From NCBI GenBank assembly GCA_913056395.1, contig CAJXMG010000015.1, positions 1 through 64,000 on the forward strand: DNA of 64,000 bases, written 5' to 3'. Shown piece by piece: positions 31,758-41,304 of the stretch. The translations under genes were made by a program, and so were the position numbers. Within the stretch, counting starts at the first letter, position 1, and every line of letters begins with the position of its first letter. The stretch comes from an uncultured bacterium (lineage in GTDB: Bacteria > Planctomycetota > UBA8108 > UBA1146). Below the pieces are notes generated by a model. The model searched no databases and had not been told where the DNA came from. It saw nothing but the letters and a program-made list of their open reading frames with translations.

Positions 31758-34586
31758 ATGGGCAACAAAGATTATAACTCCGATCAAAATAGCCGAAAGT
31801 CACGGAGTTCCCGACCGGACCCCGTTCACCCCGGCCTGCGCCCCTGGCTGGCCGCGGTCTTTGGTCTGTTCGCCCTGTTGGGAATCAACTCTTTCTACTT
31901 GTTGGCGGTCACCGTCGCTGAAAAGGTTCTCAAAAGTCAGTTTCAGGATTCCTTTTACCAATGGATGTTCCTCGTCCATCTGGTTCTGGGTGTACTGATC
32001 ATTTTGCCTTTTGTGGTTTTTGGCTTCTGGCACCTGAAACGATCTTGGTCTCACCCCAACAGACGGGCTGTCAAAGCGGGTATGGGCCTTTTCATAGCCA
32101 GCTTGCTACTCCTGATTTCCGGGGTGTTACTGACCCGGATTGAGGGGATTCTCGAGATCCGGTCCCCCGCCTGGAGAACCATCTTCTATGCCACTCATGT
32201 TGCCACACCGCTGGTTACGATTTGGCTCTTTGTTCTCCACAGGCTTGCAGGAGTGCCGATCCGCTGGGCAGTCAGTTATCGCTGGAGCTTCGCCGGACTC
32301 TTGTTCGTTCTCCTGATGCTCGTCTGGCATCAGTACTCGGTCCCACCCGGAATGACACCTACAGATGGAGACCAGTATTTTGAGCCTTCCCTTGCCCGAA
32401 CCAGTGACGGCAAGTTCATCGAAGCCCACAGGCTGATGCGGGATGACACTTGTCGAGAGTGCCACCCTGACGTTCATTCCCGTTGGTCCGAATCTGCACA
32501 CCGATTCAGTTCATTCAACAACCCGGCCTACTTGGCGAGCGTCAAAAACACCCGTGATTTCCTCCTGGAGAGGGATGGCGACGTCCATGCCTCCCGATTC
32601 TGTGCCGGCTGCCATGACCCTGTTCCATTCTTCAGTGGCGCATTTGACGATCCCGACTTTGACATGGACAACCACCCCACAGCTCATGCCGCCATCACAT
32701 GCACCGTTTGTCATGCCATTGAGTCAGTCCCGGGTCCCAGAGGAAATGGCGAATATGTGATTGGACAGCCTGAGCTGTATCCGTTTGCCATGAGCGAGGA
32801 CCCGCTTCTCAAGTGGGTCAATCGTCAGCTGATCAAGGCCAAGCCTGCGTTCCACAAAAAGACTTACCTCAAGCCTTTGCATGAGCAGGCAGAGTTCTGC
32901 GGTTCATGCCACAAGGTTCATATCCCGGAAGAGTTGAACCATTACAAGTGGCTCCGAGGCCAGAACCACTACGATTCATGGCTCCTCAGCGGAGTCAGTG
33001 GGCACGGTGTCGCTTCCTTCTATTACCCCGCCCAAGCTGAAAACGATTGCAATGGCTGTCACATGCCGGCGATGCCCAGTACCGATTTTGGTGCAAAAGA
33101 CATCACCGGTACGGGAATCCTTTCTGTGCATGACCACCTGTTCCCGGGAGCGAATACGGCGATGCGAGCCATGGTCGGAACCAGTGAATCTTCTTTGGAA
33201 GTGCATCGAAAATTCCTCGAAGGCTCCATCGATGTAGATATCTTCGGTATCCGTCGTGGAGACGACGTGGATGCTCCTCTGGAGGCCCCGATTCACCCGA
33301 GGGTTCCTGCAATCGAGCCTGGCGAGACCATTCTTGTCCAAACAGTCCTGCGGACGATGGGAATGGGACACCATTTCACCGAGGGGACTGCCGATTCCAA
33401 TCAAACGTGGGTCTCGATGGAAGTCTTTTTGGACGGTGAACCGATCGCTTCCAGCGGACTGCTCGATGAAAAAGGAGTTCTGGACCCCTGGTCTCACATG
33501 ATGAACGCCCTTGTTCTTGACCGGGAAGGGAATCGGATCCACGAGCGCAATGTCGAAGACATTTTTATTGCGCTCTACAACCATCAGATTCCTCCGGGTG
33601 CGGCTGATTCTCTCCACTATCGCCTCGACGTTCCGAATGCACCGGGATCAAAGCTGACAGTACGAGCCAAAGCCCTCTACAGAAAATTCGACACTCACTT
33701 CCTGAGCCTGTTCATGGATGGCGAGCGAAATGATCTTCCTGTGGTGACATTGGGTGAGGACGAAGTGACCTTTGTCATCGGTGGCCCCGAAATCGAAGTC
33801 GATATCGAGGAGAGCAAGCCCACCTGGATGCGCTGGAATGATTACGGAATCGGCATGCTCCGCAAGGGAGCCAAAGGTGCCGTTCGAGGAGAATTGGTGA
33901 CTGCCATCTCTGCCTTCGAAGAAGTGACGCGCCTTGGGCGACCTGACGGCGCCATGAACAAGGCAAGAGCGCTGATCAAGGCGGGAAGATTGGATGAAGC
34001 GGCACTGTCTCTGGACAAAGCAGCTCAACACGATCCTCCTCCCCCGCCCTGGAGCCTCGATTGGTTTGGCAGCCTTGTGAACCGGGAGAACGGTTACTAC
34101 GACGCCGCCTTAACCACCCTTCTGCGCCTCTATGAAACCCGCTATCCCGGTGCTGCCGAGAGAGGCTTTGATTTTTCCAGAGACGTGCGTCTGCTCAACG
34201 AACTGGGAACCGTCTGCTTTGCCATCGCCCGTCAAAGAGAAGAACGCAAATCGGAAAATCTCCAGATCGCCCTCAACTGGTTCGACAAGGTCTTGGACGA
34301 AGATCCGGAAAACACCAGCGCACATTGGAATCTGGCCCAGATCCACGACCTGCTGGCTCTCGAACAAAACCAGAGCGCAGATTCCCCTTCAAATCCTGTC
34401 GACCATGCTACCAAGGCCAATTTCCACAGAAGCGAACACTCTCGGTACAAGGTCGACGACAATGCCCGGGATGTGGCCGTTTCCGCCCATCGAGCCAACA
34501 ATCCTCCCGCAAATGCCTCAGCCGAAGCGATTGTGATTTACCCTCTTCAGCCGATAGAATCCGGTGAAGAAGAGGGCAAGAAGTAA
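31758..34586 (+). CDS. Membrane-anchored pentahaem cytochrome c with TPR tail
   Basis: A 942-residue protein. Residues about 30-200 contain four membrane helices. Five CxxCH haem sites follow: CRECH, CAGCH, CTVCH, CGSCH and CNGCH, between about residues 230 and 435, with nearby His residues as distal ligands, as in the cytochrome c554/multihaem fold. Residues 470-680 are a beta-rich domain; 690-900 hold TPR-like repeats. It probably moves electrons between a quinone pool and a periplasmic partner. ATG 31758 is the first start. It overlaps the UnbV gene by one base (TAATG), so the two are made together and likely interact. Confidence 0.85.
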   Translation: MGNKDYNSDQNSRKSRSSRPDPVHPGLRPWLAAVFGLFALLGINSFYLLAVTVAEKVLKSQFQDSFYQWMFLVHLVLGVLIILPFVVFGFWHLKRSWSHPNRRAVKAGMGLFIASLLLLISGVLLTRIEGILEIRSPAWRTIFYATHVATPLVTIWLFVLHRLAGVPIRWAVSYRWSFAGLLFVLLMLVWHQYSVPPGMTPTDGDQYFEPSLARTSDGKFIEAHRLMRDDTCRECHPDVHSRWSESAHRFSSFNNPAYLASVKNTRDFLLERDGDVHASRFCAGCHDPVPFFSGAFDDPDFDMDNHPTAHAAITCTVCHAIESVPGPRGNGEYVIGQPELYPFAMSEDPLLKWVNRQLIKAKPAFHKKTYLKPLHEQAEFCGSCHKVHIPEELNHYKWLRGQNHYDSWLLSGVSGHGVASFYYPAQAENDCNGCHMPAMPSTDFGAKDITGTGILSVHDHLFPGANTAMRAMVGTSESSLEVHRKFLEGSIDVDIFGIRRGDDVDAPLEAPIHPRVPAIEPGETILVQTVLRTMGMGHHFTEGTADSNQTWVSMEVFLDGEPIASSGLLDEKGVLDPWSHMMNALVLDREGNRIHERNVEDIFIALYNHQIPPGAADSLHYRLDVPNAPGSKLTVRAKALYRKFDTHFLSLFMDGERNDLPVVTLGEDEVTFVIGGPEIEVDIEESKPTWMRWNDYGIGMLRKGAKGAVRGELVTAISAFEEVTRLGRPDGAMNKARALIKAGRLDEAALSLDKAAQHDPPPPPWSLDWFGSLVNRENGYYDAALTTLLRLYETRYPGAAERGFDFSRDVRLLNELGTVCFAIARQREERKSENLQIALNWFDKVLDEDPENTSAHWNLAQIHDLLALEQNQSADSPSNPVDHATKANFHRSEHSRYKVDDNARDVAVSAHRANNPPANASAEAIVIYPLQPIESGEEEGKK

Positions 34587-36400
34587 TGACCGATCCTTCC
34601 GACATTCCAGACTCTCCTGATCCCGAAAATCAGGACGATGAAGTCATTGGGCATGCATTCCAAAAAAGTGTTCGAATCCTTGGAGTTCTCGCTCTTCTCG
34701 CAGCCGGTTTGTGGTTTGTATCCAACTATGAGCCTTCCGCAGAACCGGTCGAATCTGGACCTGAAGTACCGATTCGCCCCAGAGGTCAGGATGGAACAGC
34801 CAGTACTCCCCCTCTCCCTTTCAAAGACATCACTCGCAGTGCAGGCATCGATTTCACCCACGACGATGGGGCCCGAGGTAAAAAGTTGCTCCCCGAAACG
34901 ATGGGGAGCGGCTGCGCATTTGTCGACGTCGACTCCGATGGAGACAGTGATATCCTTCTCGCCAGTGGCCGCCCGTGGAAATGGACCAGCGAAAAACCTG
35001 CGAATTCCACACTTCGATTGTGGCTGAACGACGGTAGCGGCCAATTTCTCGAAGCCACAAAGGAGTGGCAACTCGAGATCGACGCTTATTGCACAGGATT
35101 GGCCGTGGGTGACGTCGACGGTGACGGAGATCAGGATGTTTTCGTCGCTGCGGTGGGTTCGGACCTGCTCCTGATGAATCAGGGGGATCACTTCATTGTA
35201 GCGGATCAAGCTGGAGTTTCCGGCGGGCCCGACGCCTGGTCGAGCAGCGCAGGCTTCTTCGATGCGGATGCTGATGGAGATCTGGATCTTTTTGTTTGTC
35301 AGTATGTTCAATGGTCTCCAGAGAAAGACCTCGAAGTCGATTACCGACTCACCGGAGTTGGCAGGGCCTATGGCCCCCCCACCAACTTTGAGGGAAGTCC
35401 ATGTCGTCTTCACCTCAACGATGGATCCGGAAGATTCAATGATTTCAGCGTCGAGGCAGGGCTGCAGACACCGGATCTCTCCAAGGCGACCAAAGCTCTC
35501 GCCATGTTGACAACGGACTTCGACCGCGATGGCGACATCGATGTCATCGTCGCCAATGACACCACACGTAACTTTGTGTTCAGAAACGACGGGGAAGCCC
35601 GATTCGAAGAAGTCGGAGTCGAATGTGGATTGGCATATGACGCCAATGGATCTGCAACAGGAGCGATGGGACTGGACCTTTGCGATTACCGTAATGATGG
35701 CGGACTGGGAATTGCCGTTGCCAACTTTTCGGCAGAGATGACAGGCCTCTATCGCTCAATGCCCGCTTCAGAGCTTTTTATCGACGAATCGGTGAACGAG
35801 GGGATTGGTCCCCCCAGTCGAAAGGCACTTTCCTTTGGACTTCTCTTCTTTGATGTCGATCTGGATGGTCGCCAAGATCTGATTCAGGCCAACGGACATC
35901 TCGAGGAAGAGATTGCCACAGTTCAACCGGGCCAAGAGTACCGACAGCAGGCACAACTTTTCTGGAATCGTGGTCCCGGTGCTGGTTGCTATGTGGAGGT
36001 TGCCGGGGACAAGACCGGAGATCTGTCGATTCCGGCCATTGGCCGAGGCCTCGCCAGTGCAGATATCGACGGGGATGGAGATCTGGACCTTCTATTGACC
36101 CAGGTGGGTGAACCAGTACGCCTGCTCCGAAACGATCAGGGGACAGGACACCAATGGATTCGCATCCGCACTGAAGGAATCTCGCCCGGCAGTTGGATTG
36201 AGTGTCGTCAGGGAGAATCAGTGCAGAGACAGATGGTCGGAACCACTCGTTCTTACTTGAGCCAATGTGAACCAGTGGCCACCTTTGGACTCGGAAAATC
36301 CACTCAAATCCCGGTTATCACTATTCTTGAACAGGGAAAATCTCCCTACACGTTTGAACCCAAAGGTTTAAATCGAACGGTTTCTATACCCGCCAAGTAA
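34586..36400 (+). CDS. CRTAC1/UnbV-type FG-GAP repeat protein
   Basis: A 604-residue membrane-anchored protein: one helix at about 30-50, then FG-GAP/VCBS repeats with calcium-binding loops (DVDSDGDSDILLA, DVDGDGDQDVFVA, DADADGDLDLFVC, DFDRDGDIDVIVA, DIDGDGDLDLLLT) forming a seven-blade propeller, and a C-terminal ASPIC/UnbV domain (WIRIRTEGISPGSWIECR ... TFGLGK). Exact function unknown; the family is abundant in planctomycetes and marine bacteria, often next to TPR or cytochrome genes as here. Start overlaps the cytochrome stop (TAATG). Confidence 0.9.
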   Translation: MTDPSDIPDSPDPENQDDEVIGHAFQKSVRILGVLALLAAGLWFVSNYEPSAEPVESGPEVPIRPRGQDGTASTPPLPFKDITRSAGIDFTHDDGARGKKLLPETMGSGCAFVDVDSDGDSDILLASGRPWKWTSEKPANSTLRLWLNDGSGQFLEATKEWQLEIDAYCTGLAVGDVDGDGDQDVFVAAVGSDLLLMNQGDHFIVADQAGVSGGPDAWSSSAGFFDADADGDLDLFVCQYVQWSPEKDLEVDYRLTGVGRAYGPPTNFEGSPCRLHLNDGSGRFNDFSVEAGLQTPDLSKATKALAMLTTDFDRDGDIDVIVANDTTRNFVFRNDGEARFEEVGVECGLAYDANGSATGAMGLDLCDYRNDGGLGIAVANFSAEMTGLYRSMPASELFIDESVNEGIGPPSRKALSFGLLFFDVDLDGRQDLIQANGHLEEEIATVQPGQEYRQQAQLFWNRGPGAGCYVEVAGDKTGDLSIPAIGRGLASADIDGDGDLDLLLTQVGEPVRLLRNDQGTGHQWIRIRTEGISPGSWIECRQGESVQRQMVGTTRSYLSQCEPVATFGLGKSTQIPVITILEQGKSPYTFEPKGLNRTVSIPAK

Positions 36401-36524
36401 CCCCCAGTTGACAATCCTGTATCTGATATCTCTCGCGATCCTGGTTCGAAGCCAAATTCCAATTGTGTGCTATAAATGTAGCAGGAACTCCTATCTTTAA
36501 ACTTCGTTTCTTGGGGGATGCAGG

Positions 36525-37346
36525 ATGATTTTCCGATCGATCTCTTTAGCTCTGATAACGGTTTTACTTTTCACAGCCGATCTCAACGCTCAAGTAGGCA
36601 GCCTGGAAGTGATTGGTGGTGAAGGGTACAACGAATCAACGATTACGGCTCAACTTCTTCTTACCACTGACCTTCCCACACATGGATTCAGCTTTGGTAT
36701 TTCCCATGATCCAGCAATCGTTTCTGTCAACTCAAGTACAGCGATCCAACTTGGACCTGTCATGCAGGCATTGAACGGAAATTCAGGGCCCGATTTCCTA
36801 GATGTAAATGTCGAACCTACTGGGGGTTCCGGTATTATTGTTGCCTGTATTACAGATTACTTCACCCCTTTTGACCTTCTTCCTGCAATGACCTCTGAGC
36901 CACTGATTCTGATTGATTACACGATTAATCAGAATGCTCCAGTGGGTAGTGTCTCACCGTTGACATTGACTTCAACCTTGGGAAATCCGCCAGTGGCAAC
37001 CGTTTTGGTTCTTGAGTTAACAGAAGTGGTTCCGACATTATCTGCTGGCTCCATTCTTGTAACGGAACCTCACTTTATTCGCGGCGATCTGAATCAAAAT
37101 GGAAGTCTGAGCCTTCTTGACGGGGTCCTTCTCTTGTACCGAGTCTCAGGGATTGAGCCGCCAGGATCCTGTTTGGATGCTGACGATATCAATGACGATG
37201 GAATCTTGACAATTGGTGACGCGGTCTTCCTATTTCAATACATGTTTGCTGGTGGGACACCGATTCCTGGATCTGATGGGACGTGCAGTCCGGACTTAAC
37301 TCCCGCAGACTCTCTTGATTGTGTTCAATTTCAGTTTTGTGAATGA
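36525..37346 (+). CDS. Secreted cohesin-like/dockerin-like protein
   Basis: A 273-residue exported protein (signal SLALITVLLFTADLNAQ). The domain at about 24-185 is all-beta and resembles the cohesin/cadherin-like fold (HGFSFGISHDPAIVSV; EPLILIDYTINQNAPVG). Two dockerin-like EF-hands follow (GDLNQNGSLSLLDGVLL and DDINDDGILTIGDAVFL), then the tail ADSLDCVQFQFCE shared with the esterase at 7525. Base composition looks more AT-rich than its neighbours. A role in cell-surface or extracellular assembly is likely; the partner is unknown. Confidence 0.8.
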   Translation: MIFRSISLALITVLLFTADLNAQVGSLEVIGGEGYNESTITAQLLLTTDLPTHGFSFGISHDPAIVSVNSSTAIQLGPVMQALNGNSGPDFLDVNVEPTGGSGIIVACITDYFTPFDLLPAMTSEPLILIDYTINQNAPVGSVSPLTLTSTLGNPPVATVLVLELTEVVPTLSAGSILVTEPHFIRGDLNQNGSLSLLDGVLLLYRVSGIEPPGSCLDADDINDDGILTIGDAVFLFQYMFAGGTPIPGSDGTCSPDLTPADSLDCVQFQFCE

Positions 37347-37437
37347 CCTACCAGATCACACCAAAAACCTTTCATAATCCGAACTGCTTCTTCTATGATT
37401 TGTTCAATGTCAAAGGGTATTCGGCCCTCTGATCCAG

Positions 37438-37956
37438 TTGAATTTCGTATCAGAGTCAGGGGTGGATAGATTGAGCAATAAAGTACCAAGGTATCAATCT
37501 GAGGGCCCTCTTCCAGTCATCCCCTATTGGCCAGGTATAAATCAAAAAGACCCCAGTTTTCATATCCTGCCACGGCAGTCCCCCAGACCGTGGAGTGAAG
37601 ATCAAAGCTATCTCCACGGAGTCGACCTTTTCAATCACGGTTGTTACTGGGAGGCCCATGAAGCCTGGGAGGACCTGTGGCTACCCCTCGAAAATGAAGA
37701 CCCCCTGCGAATCTTTACCCAGGGGCTGATCCAGGCAAGTGCTGCACTGTTGAAGATTCGCCTTCAACAACCCCGTCCCGCCAACTCAATTTGGGGCAGA
37801 GGAAAATCCCGACTTCTCATGATTGACTCCCAGCAGGAGGAGTCTTTTTATCGAGGAATTCACATACAGAATTTTTGCCACGAGATTGACCAGATCATTG
37901 GAAGCGAGAACCCCCATTTTCCCTCACCCCTGATCCAACTTCAGGAAATGGAATAA
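37438..37956 (+). CDS. DUF309 family protein
   Basis: 172 residues from TTG 37438, with the DUF309 core YLHGVDLFNHGCYWEAHEAWEDLW at about 59-82 (split for length) containing the paired E-AHE-WE residues that suggest a metal site in a helical bundle, followed by TQGLIQASAALLKI. Function unknown. The first 50 residues are not part of the domain, so a later start (TTG 37471) is possible. The stop overlaps the next ATG (TAATG), starting a coupled four-gene run. Confidence 0.82.
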   Translation: MNFVSESGVDRLSNKVPRYQSEGPLPVIPYWPGINQKDPSFHILPRQSPRPWSEDQSYLHGVDLFNHGCYWEAHEAWEDLWLPLENEDPLRIFTQGLIQASAALLKIRLQQPRPANSIWGRGKSRLLMIDSQQEESFYRGIHIQNFCHEIDQIIGSENPHFPSPLIQLQEME

Positions 37957-38660
37957 TGCTGCCAAAAATCCTTCATCAAACAGATCAAGCGGTTTACGCA
38001 AGCAAGCCTTCGGGGATGTTCGTTCACCCTACCGATGAGCAGCGGGGCAGTGGTGAGACTCTGTTGACATGGATTCGCGATCGAGTTGGTCAATTCGTAT
38101 ACCCCGTCCATCGGATCGACCGGGCGTCTTCAGGGATCGTGTGCATGGGAATGAGCTCCGAGTCCGCAGCTAGATTGCAATCCCTGATTCAGGATCCTCA
38201 AGCCATCAAGAGTTACCTCGTACTGGCCAGAGGCGACACAGATCCGAAATTTGAATGTGATCTGCCCCTCTCGAGAAAGAAGAAAGAAGCCCCAGTCCCT
38301 GCCTTGACCCGATTTCGCAAGATCATGGAAAAAAATGGTTTCAGTCTCCTCGAAGCCAGAATTGAAACCGGGAGAAGGCATCAGATCCGCAGGCACCTCG
38401 CACGCCTCGGTCATCAAGTGGTCGGAGACAGTACCTACGGCAAAGGCCGTATCAATGACAGTTTGCGGAGAGACCACGGTCTTCCAAGACTTTTCCTTCA
38501 CGCCTATCTCCTCGACCACCCCGGAGAATCCCCTTCCATTTCCAGCCATCGACAGATCGACCCTCTCCCTGCAGACCTCCTCGTCTTCCTGAGACTGCTC
38601 TTCGACGACCCCAACCTGTTTCCGGGTGGTTTTTTGGAAGAGGATGTCGAAACGTGCTGA
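37956..38660 (+). CDS. RluA-family pseudouridine synthase
   Basis: A 234-residue RNA-modifying enzyme. The catalytic aspartate sits in VHRIDRASSGIVCMG at about 49-63; KSYLVLARG and ETGRRHQIRRHLARLGH are the remaining family motifs, and VGDSTYG follows. It lacks an S4 domain, like TruC/RluA. Its target uridine (tRNA or rRNA) cannot be told. ATG 37956 overlaps the DUF309 stop; the next gene overlaps it by seven bases. Confidence 0.92.
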   Translation: MLPKILHQTDQAVYASKPSGMFVHPTDEQRGSGETLLTWIRDRVGQFVYPVHRIDRASSGIVCMGMSSESAARLQSLIQDPQAIKSYLVLARGDTDPKFECDLPLSRKKKEAPVPALTRFRKIMEKNGFSLLEARIETGRRHQIRRHLARLGHQVVGDSTYGKGRINDSLRRDHGLPRLFLHAYLLDHPGESPSISSHRQIDPLPADLLVFLRLLFDDPNLFPGGFLEEDVETC

Positions 38661-40210
38661 AACGTGACCACTCTCTGCTCTATTGGGTCTGGGGGGTTCC
38701 TCTCGCGGTTTTGCTTCTCCGTTGCCTATTTCAAGGTTTCCTCTATCCCTGGGAGTTGAGTGGAGATGAAGCCCAGTATTGGGATTGGTCGCGACACCCT
38801 TCCCTTTCCTATTACACCAAAGGCCCGGGGGTCACCTGGTTAATCACAGTGACCACCTCTCTCTTTGGTGATGGAATTTTCGGAATTCGCCTGGGCAGCT
38901 TTCTCTGTCATGCAATTGCAGGGGTCGCCGTCGGTAGTATCGCCTGCAGGCTGTCGGACCATCACCCTCCCACCGTTTTGACCACAGTGATCGGTTATCA
39001 ACTGCTCCTCGGATACCAGATCGGTGGATCCCTGATTACAGTGGACATGATGATGGTTGCAGGCTGGTCCATCGCGACTCTCGGCGCACTTCAAATTCTT
39101 GAAAAAGCGGAAGAGGGAACTTCGGTTCGTATTCCATTTTGGATCATGGGCCTGGGTCTCGGTTTTGCATTTCTCGCCAAATATACCGCTCTGTTGGGAG
39201 CGTTGGGTTTGGGAGTTGCACTCTGGCTGCAACGTTCAAGATTGACAGGGGCCAACGGACTCCGACCTGGAATCTCTGGAGCCTGTGGCTTTCTTCTCTT
39301 GGGAATGCTTCCAGTCATCCTTTGGAATGCCCAGCGTGGTTGGCCAACGGTTGAGCACCTGTTGGGACACCTTCATGTTCCCGGTGGTGACAGTGGAACC
39401 ACCTCATGGCTCGAGTATGACCCCACCTGGACCCTGAAGTATCTGGCACAGGTTCTCAGTCTCGCTGGCCCCCTGCTGGGCTGGATCATGTTGAGAAGCT
39501 TTTTTCTTCGCAATCCAGTCACTCCGCAGCAATCAGGAATCATCTCAGTTTTACGCTGGAGTGCCCTGCCTTTGCTGGTTTTTTACCTGCTCGTTTCCAT
39601 CAAGGGACCCACTGAGGGGAACTGGACTGTCGGAGCCTACGCCCCCCTGCTTCCCCTCGGTGCATTCTGGCTCCAGCACGAATGTTCTGAACTACAGAAG
39701 CGAATCTGGTGCATCCTGGTCGGAATACGAGGACTGTTGACGGGAATACTGTTGCTGACCTTGATCTCCAGTGCCCCCACTCTCAACTCCTGGCTCAATT
39801 CGGCAGGCCTGAATGGACTGCCAATCCACAGGGTGTCAGGCCATCAGCAGTTTGCAGACCAGTTACACGAAATATTGCAGGCTGAGGATCTCCCTACCGC
39901 TCCCGTCGTGTGCAACTACTACGACAAGACTGCACTGCTGGCCTACTATCTCCCTCTTCGACCCGAAGTCTACTGCGCTTCTGTCGCACTCGGATCCCGA
40001 CCTTCAGCGTATGATGATTTCAAGACCACCCGGTTTCCTTCTTCCCGTTTTTCCGGTAAGCAGGTGATCCTGGTCGGAGCAGAACTCGTGTCCTGGAAGG
40101 TGGCCCTGCAACCGACAGAGATTCGGTCATTGGGTACACTGATTCAAAGAAATCGACCCCGGGAAATCTTTGTGGCAAAGTTGGGCACTTTAGAAGGAAA
40201 TCGGCCATGA
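38654..40210 (+). CDS. GT39-type (ArnT/PMT-like) membrane glycosyltransferase
   Basis: A 518-residue protein with about 11 membrane helices. The first periplasmic loop carries SGDEAQYWDWSRHPSLSYY, the Asp/Glu motif of lipid-linked glycosyltransferases, and FLAKYTALLGALGLGVALW is typical of the PMT_2/ArnT group. It would transfer a sugar from a polyprenyl-phosphate donor to lipid, protein or glycan outside the membrane. GTG 38654 overlaps rluA. The PAP2 phosphatase that follows (ATGA overlap) could recycle polyprenyl pyrophosphate or trim lipid phosphates, giving a functional pair. Confidence 0.86.
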   Translation: MLKRDHSLLYWVWGVPLAVLLLRCLFQGFLYPWELSGDEAQYWDWSRHPSLSYYTKGPGVTWLITVTTSLFGDGIFGIRLGSFLCHAIAGVAVGSIACRLSDHHPPTVLTTVIGYQLLLGYQIGGSLITVDMMMVAGWSIATLGALQILEKAEEGTSVRIPFWIMGLGLGFAFLAKYTALLGALGLGVALWLQRSRLTGANGLRPGISGACGFLLLGMLPVILWNAQRGWPTVEHLLGHLHVPGGDSGTTSWLEYDPTWTLKYLAQVLSLAGPLLGWIMLRSFFLRNPVTPQQSGIISVLRWSALPLLVFYLLVSIKGPTEGNWTVGAYAPLLPLGAFWLQHECSELQKRIWCILVGIRGLLTGILLLTLISSAPTLNSWLNSAGLNGLPIHRVSGHQQFADQLHEILQAEDLPTAPVVCNYYDKTALLAYYLPLRPEVYCASVALGSRPSAYDDFKTTRFPSSRFSGKQVILVGAELVSWKVALQPTEIRSLGTLIQRNRPREIFVAKLGTLEGNRP

Positions 40211-40815
40211 ACTCACTGGAACCGGTCCCCCCAATTCCACGCTGGTCCTTCCTGACAGTGTTGGTCATGATCGCCATGCTGACCCCCTTCGACAGTGGAA
40301 TCATCTCGGCAATTCCTGAAAATTCGGGTCAACAAAGAGGGGACCTCATGTCCCTCCTCAGGATCCTCGGCTATCTGCCGACATGGGTGGGAGTCTCCCT
40401 GATCCTGCTGGTCGCTCAATCGAACGCTGGCAGGCCAAGACTGCCTTCTCATATCAGGAGCCTCTTATTAACCCCAATGATCTCAGGAGCCCTCTCAGAG
40501 GCCTTAAAACCGATCTTCAGAAGGCCTGATCCTGTCTCAGGAGTGACCGACACATGGCAAAGGGTCCCATTTGGCCCTGAATGGTGGGACGGCACCGATT
40601 TCTGCTTTCCCAGCGGCCATAGCGCTGTGGCATTTGGTGCTGCCATCGCCATCAGCAGACATTGGCCTACAACGACCCCATGGATCTTTCTGGCGGCGAC
40701 AGGTTGTGCTGCGACTCGAATTCTCGAACACGGACACTACCCCACTGACGTACTCGCAAGTTTGCTGATCGCACTTTGGGTGAGTCAGAAGCTAGAAACT
40801 GTCAATCGTGACTAA
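40207..40815 (+). CDS. PAP2-family phosphatase
   Basis: A 202-residue membrane protein with five to six helices and the three phosphatase motifs: KPIFRRPDP (shortened KxxxxRP), CFPSGHSAV (PSGH), and TRILEHGHYPTDVL (RX5HX3D, the last His being nucleophile partner). It dephosphorylates lipid phosphates or undecaprenyl pyrophosphate on the outer face. ATG 40207 overlaps the upstream stop by four bases. Confidence 0.9.
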   Translation: MNSLEPVPPIPRWSFLTVLVMIAMLTPFDSGIISAIPENSGQQRGDLMSLLRILGYLPTWVGVSLILLVAQSNAGRPRLPSHIRSLLLTPMISGALSEALKPIFRRPDPVSGVTDTWQRVPFGPEWWDGTDFCFPSGHSAVAFGAAIAISRHWPTTTPWIFLAATGCAATRILEHGHYPTDVLASLLIALWVSQKLETVNRD

Positions 40816-40885
40816 ACTTGCCTCCATCGCAGGTTTTGCTCACTGAAGACTGCCAAACAGGTCCTTTGGAGCATAGGTATTCCAT

Positions 40886-40919
40886 ACCTTAATAACTCAA
40901 GTACTTATTATCTAAAGGT
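40886..40919. promoter_or_regulatory. Interrupted inverted repeat upstream of the ArsR gene
   Basis: ACCTT-AATAA (40886-40895) is mirrored by TTATT...AAGGT (40905-40919), with AAGTACTT palindromic in the centre. It ends about 17 bases before the ATG, where an autoregulatory operator would be expected. Confidence 0.45.
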
Positions 40920-40935
40920 GGGTATATTTTTCCTT

Positions 40936-41280
40936 ATGGAAGAGTACAGAAATCAAACACTACCGTTCGATCCTGTATTGGTCAGTGATTTGTTGCGCAC
41001 CATGGCCCATCCCATGCGCCTGCGAATGCTTCAGTTGTTGATGCTGAATCGTTACAACGTGGGTGAACTCGCCAAGGTCTGCAAGATTCAAAATCACATG
41101 GCTTCCGAACACCTTCGATTGATGCAAAGGTCTGGATTACTCTCCAGTCAACGGGAAGGTCGCAAGATCTACTACACCGTGACGAACTCGGGAGTAATTG
41201 AACTGCTCCGCTGCATTTCAGGTTACGGAATCAAGGCCGAGACAAATTTCGAACACCGAACCATTTCAGGGCACGAATAA
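40936..41280 (+). CDS. ArsR-family transcriptional regulator
   Basis: A 114-residue winged helix-turn-helix protein from ATG 40936 (GTG 40918 would add six residues). The DNA-binding region is RTMAHPMRLRMLQLLMLNRYNVGELA followed by the recognition helix NHMASEHLRLMQRSGLL (both split) and the wing REGRKIYYTV. No ArsR metal motif (ELCVCDL) is present: the equivalent VGELAKVCK has one Cys. It may sense redox or another ligand. It is convergent with the exporter operon and may or may not control it. Confidence 0.88.
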   Translation: MEEYRNQTLPFDPVLVSDLLRTMAHPMRLRMLQLLMLNRYNVGELAKVCKIQNHMASEHLRLMQRSGLLSSQREGRKIYYTVTNSGVIELLRCISGYGIKAETNFEHRTISGHE

Positions 41281-41304
41281 CTCTCAGCTTTTTCATCAGC
41301 CCGG

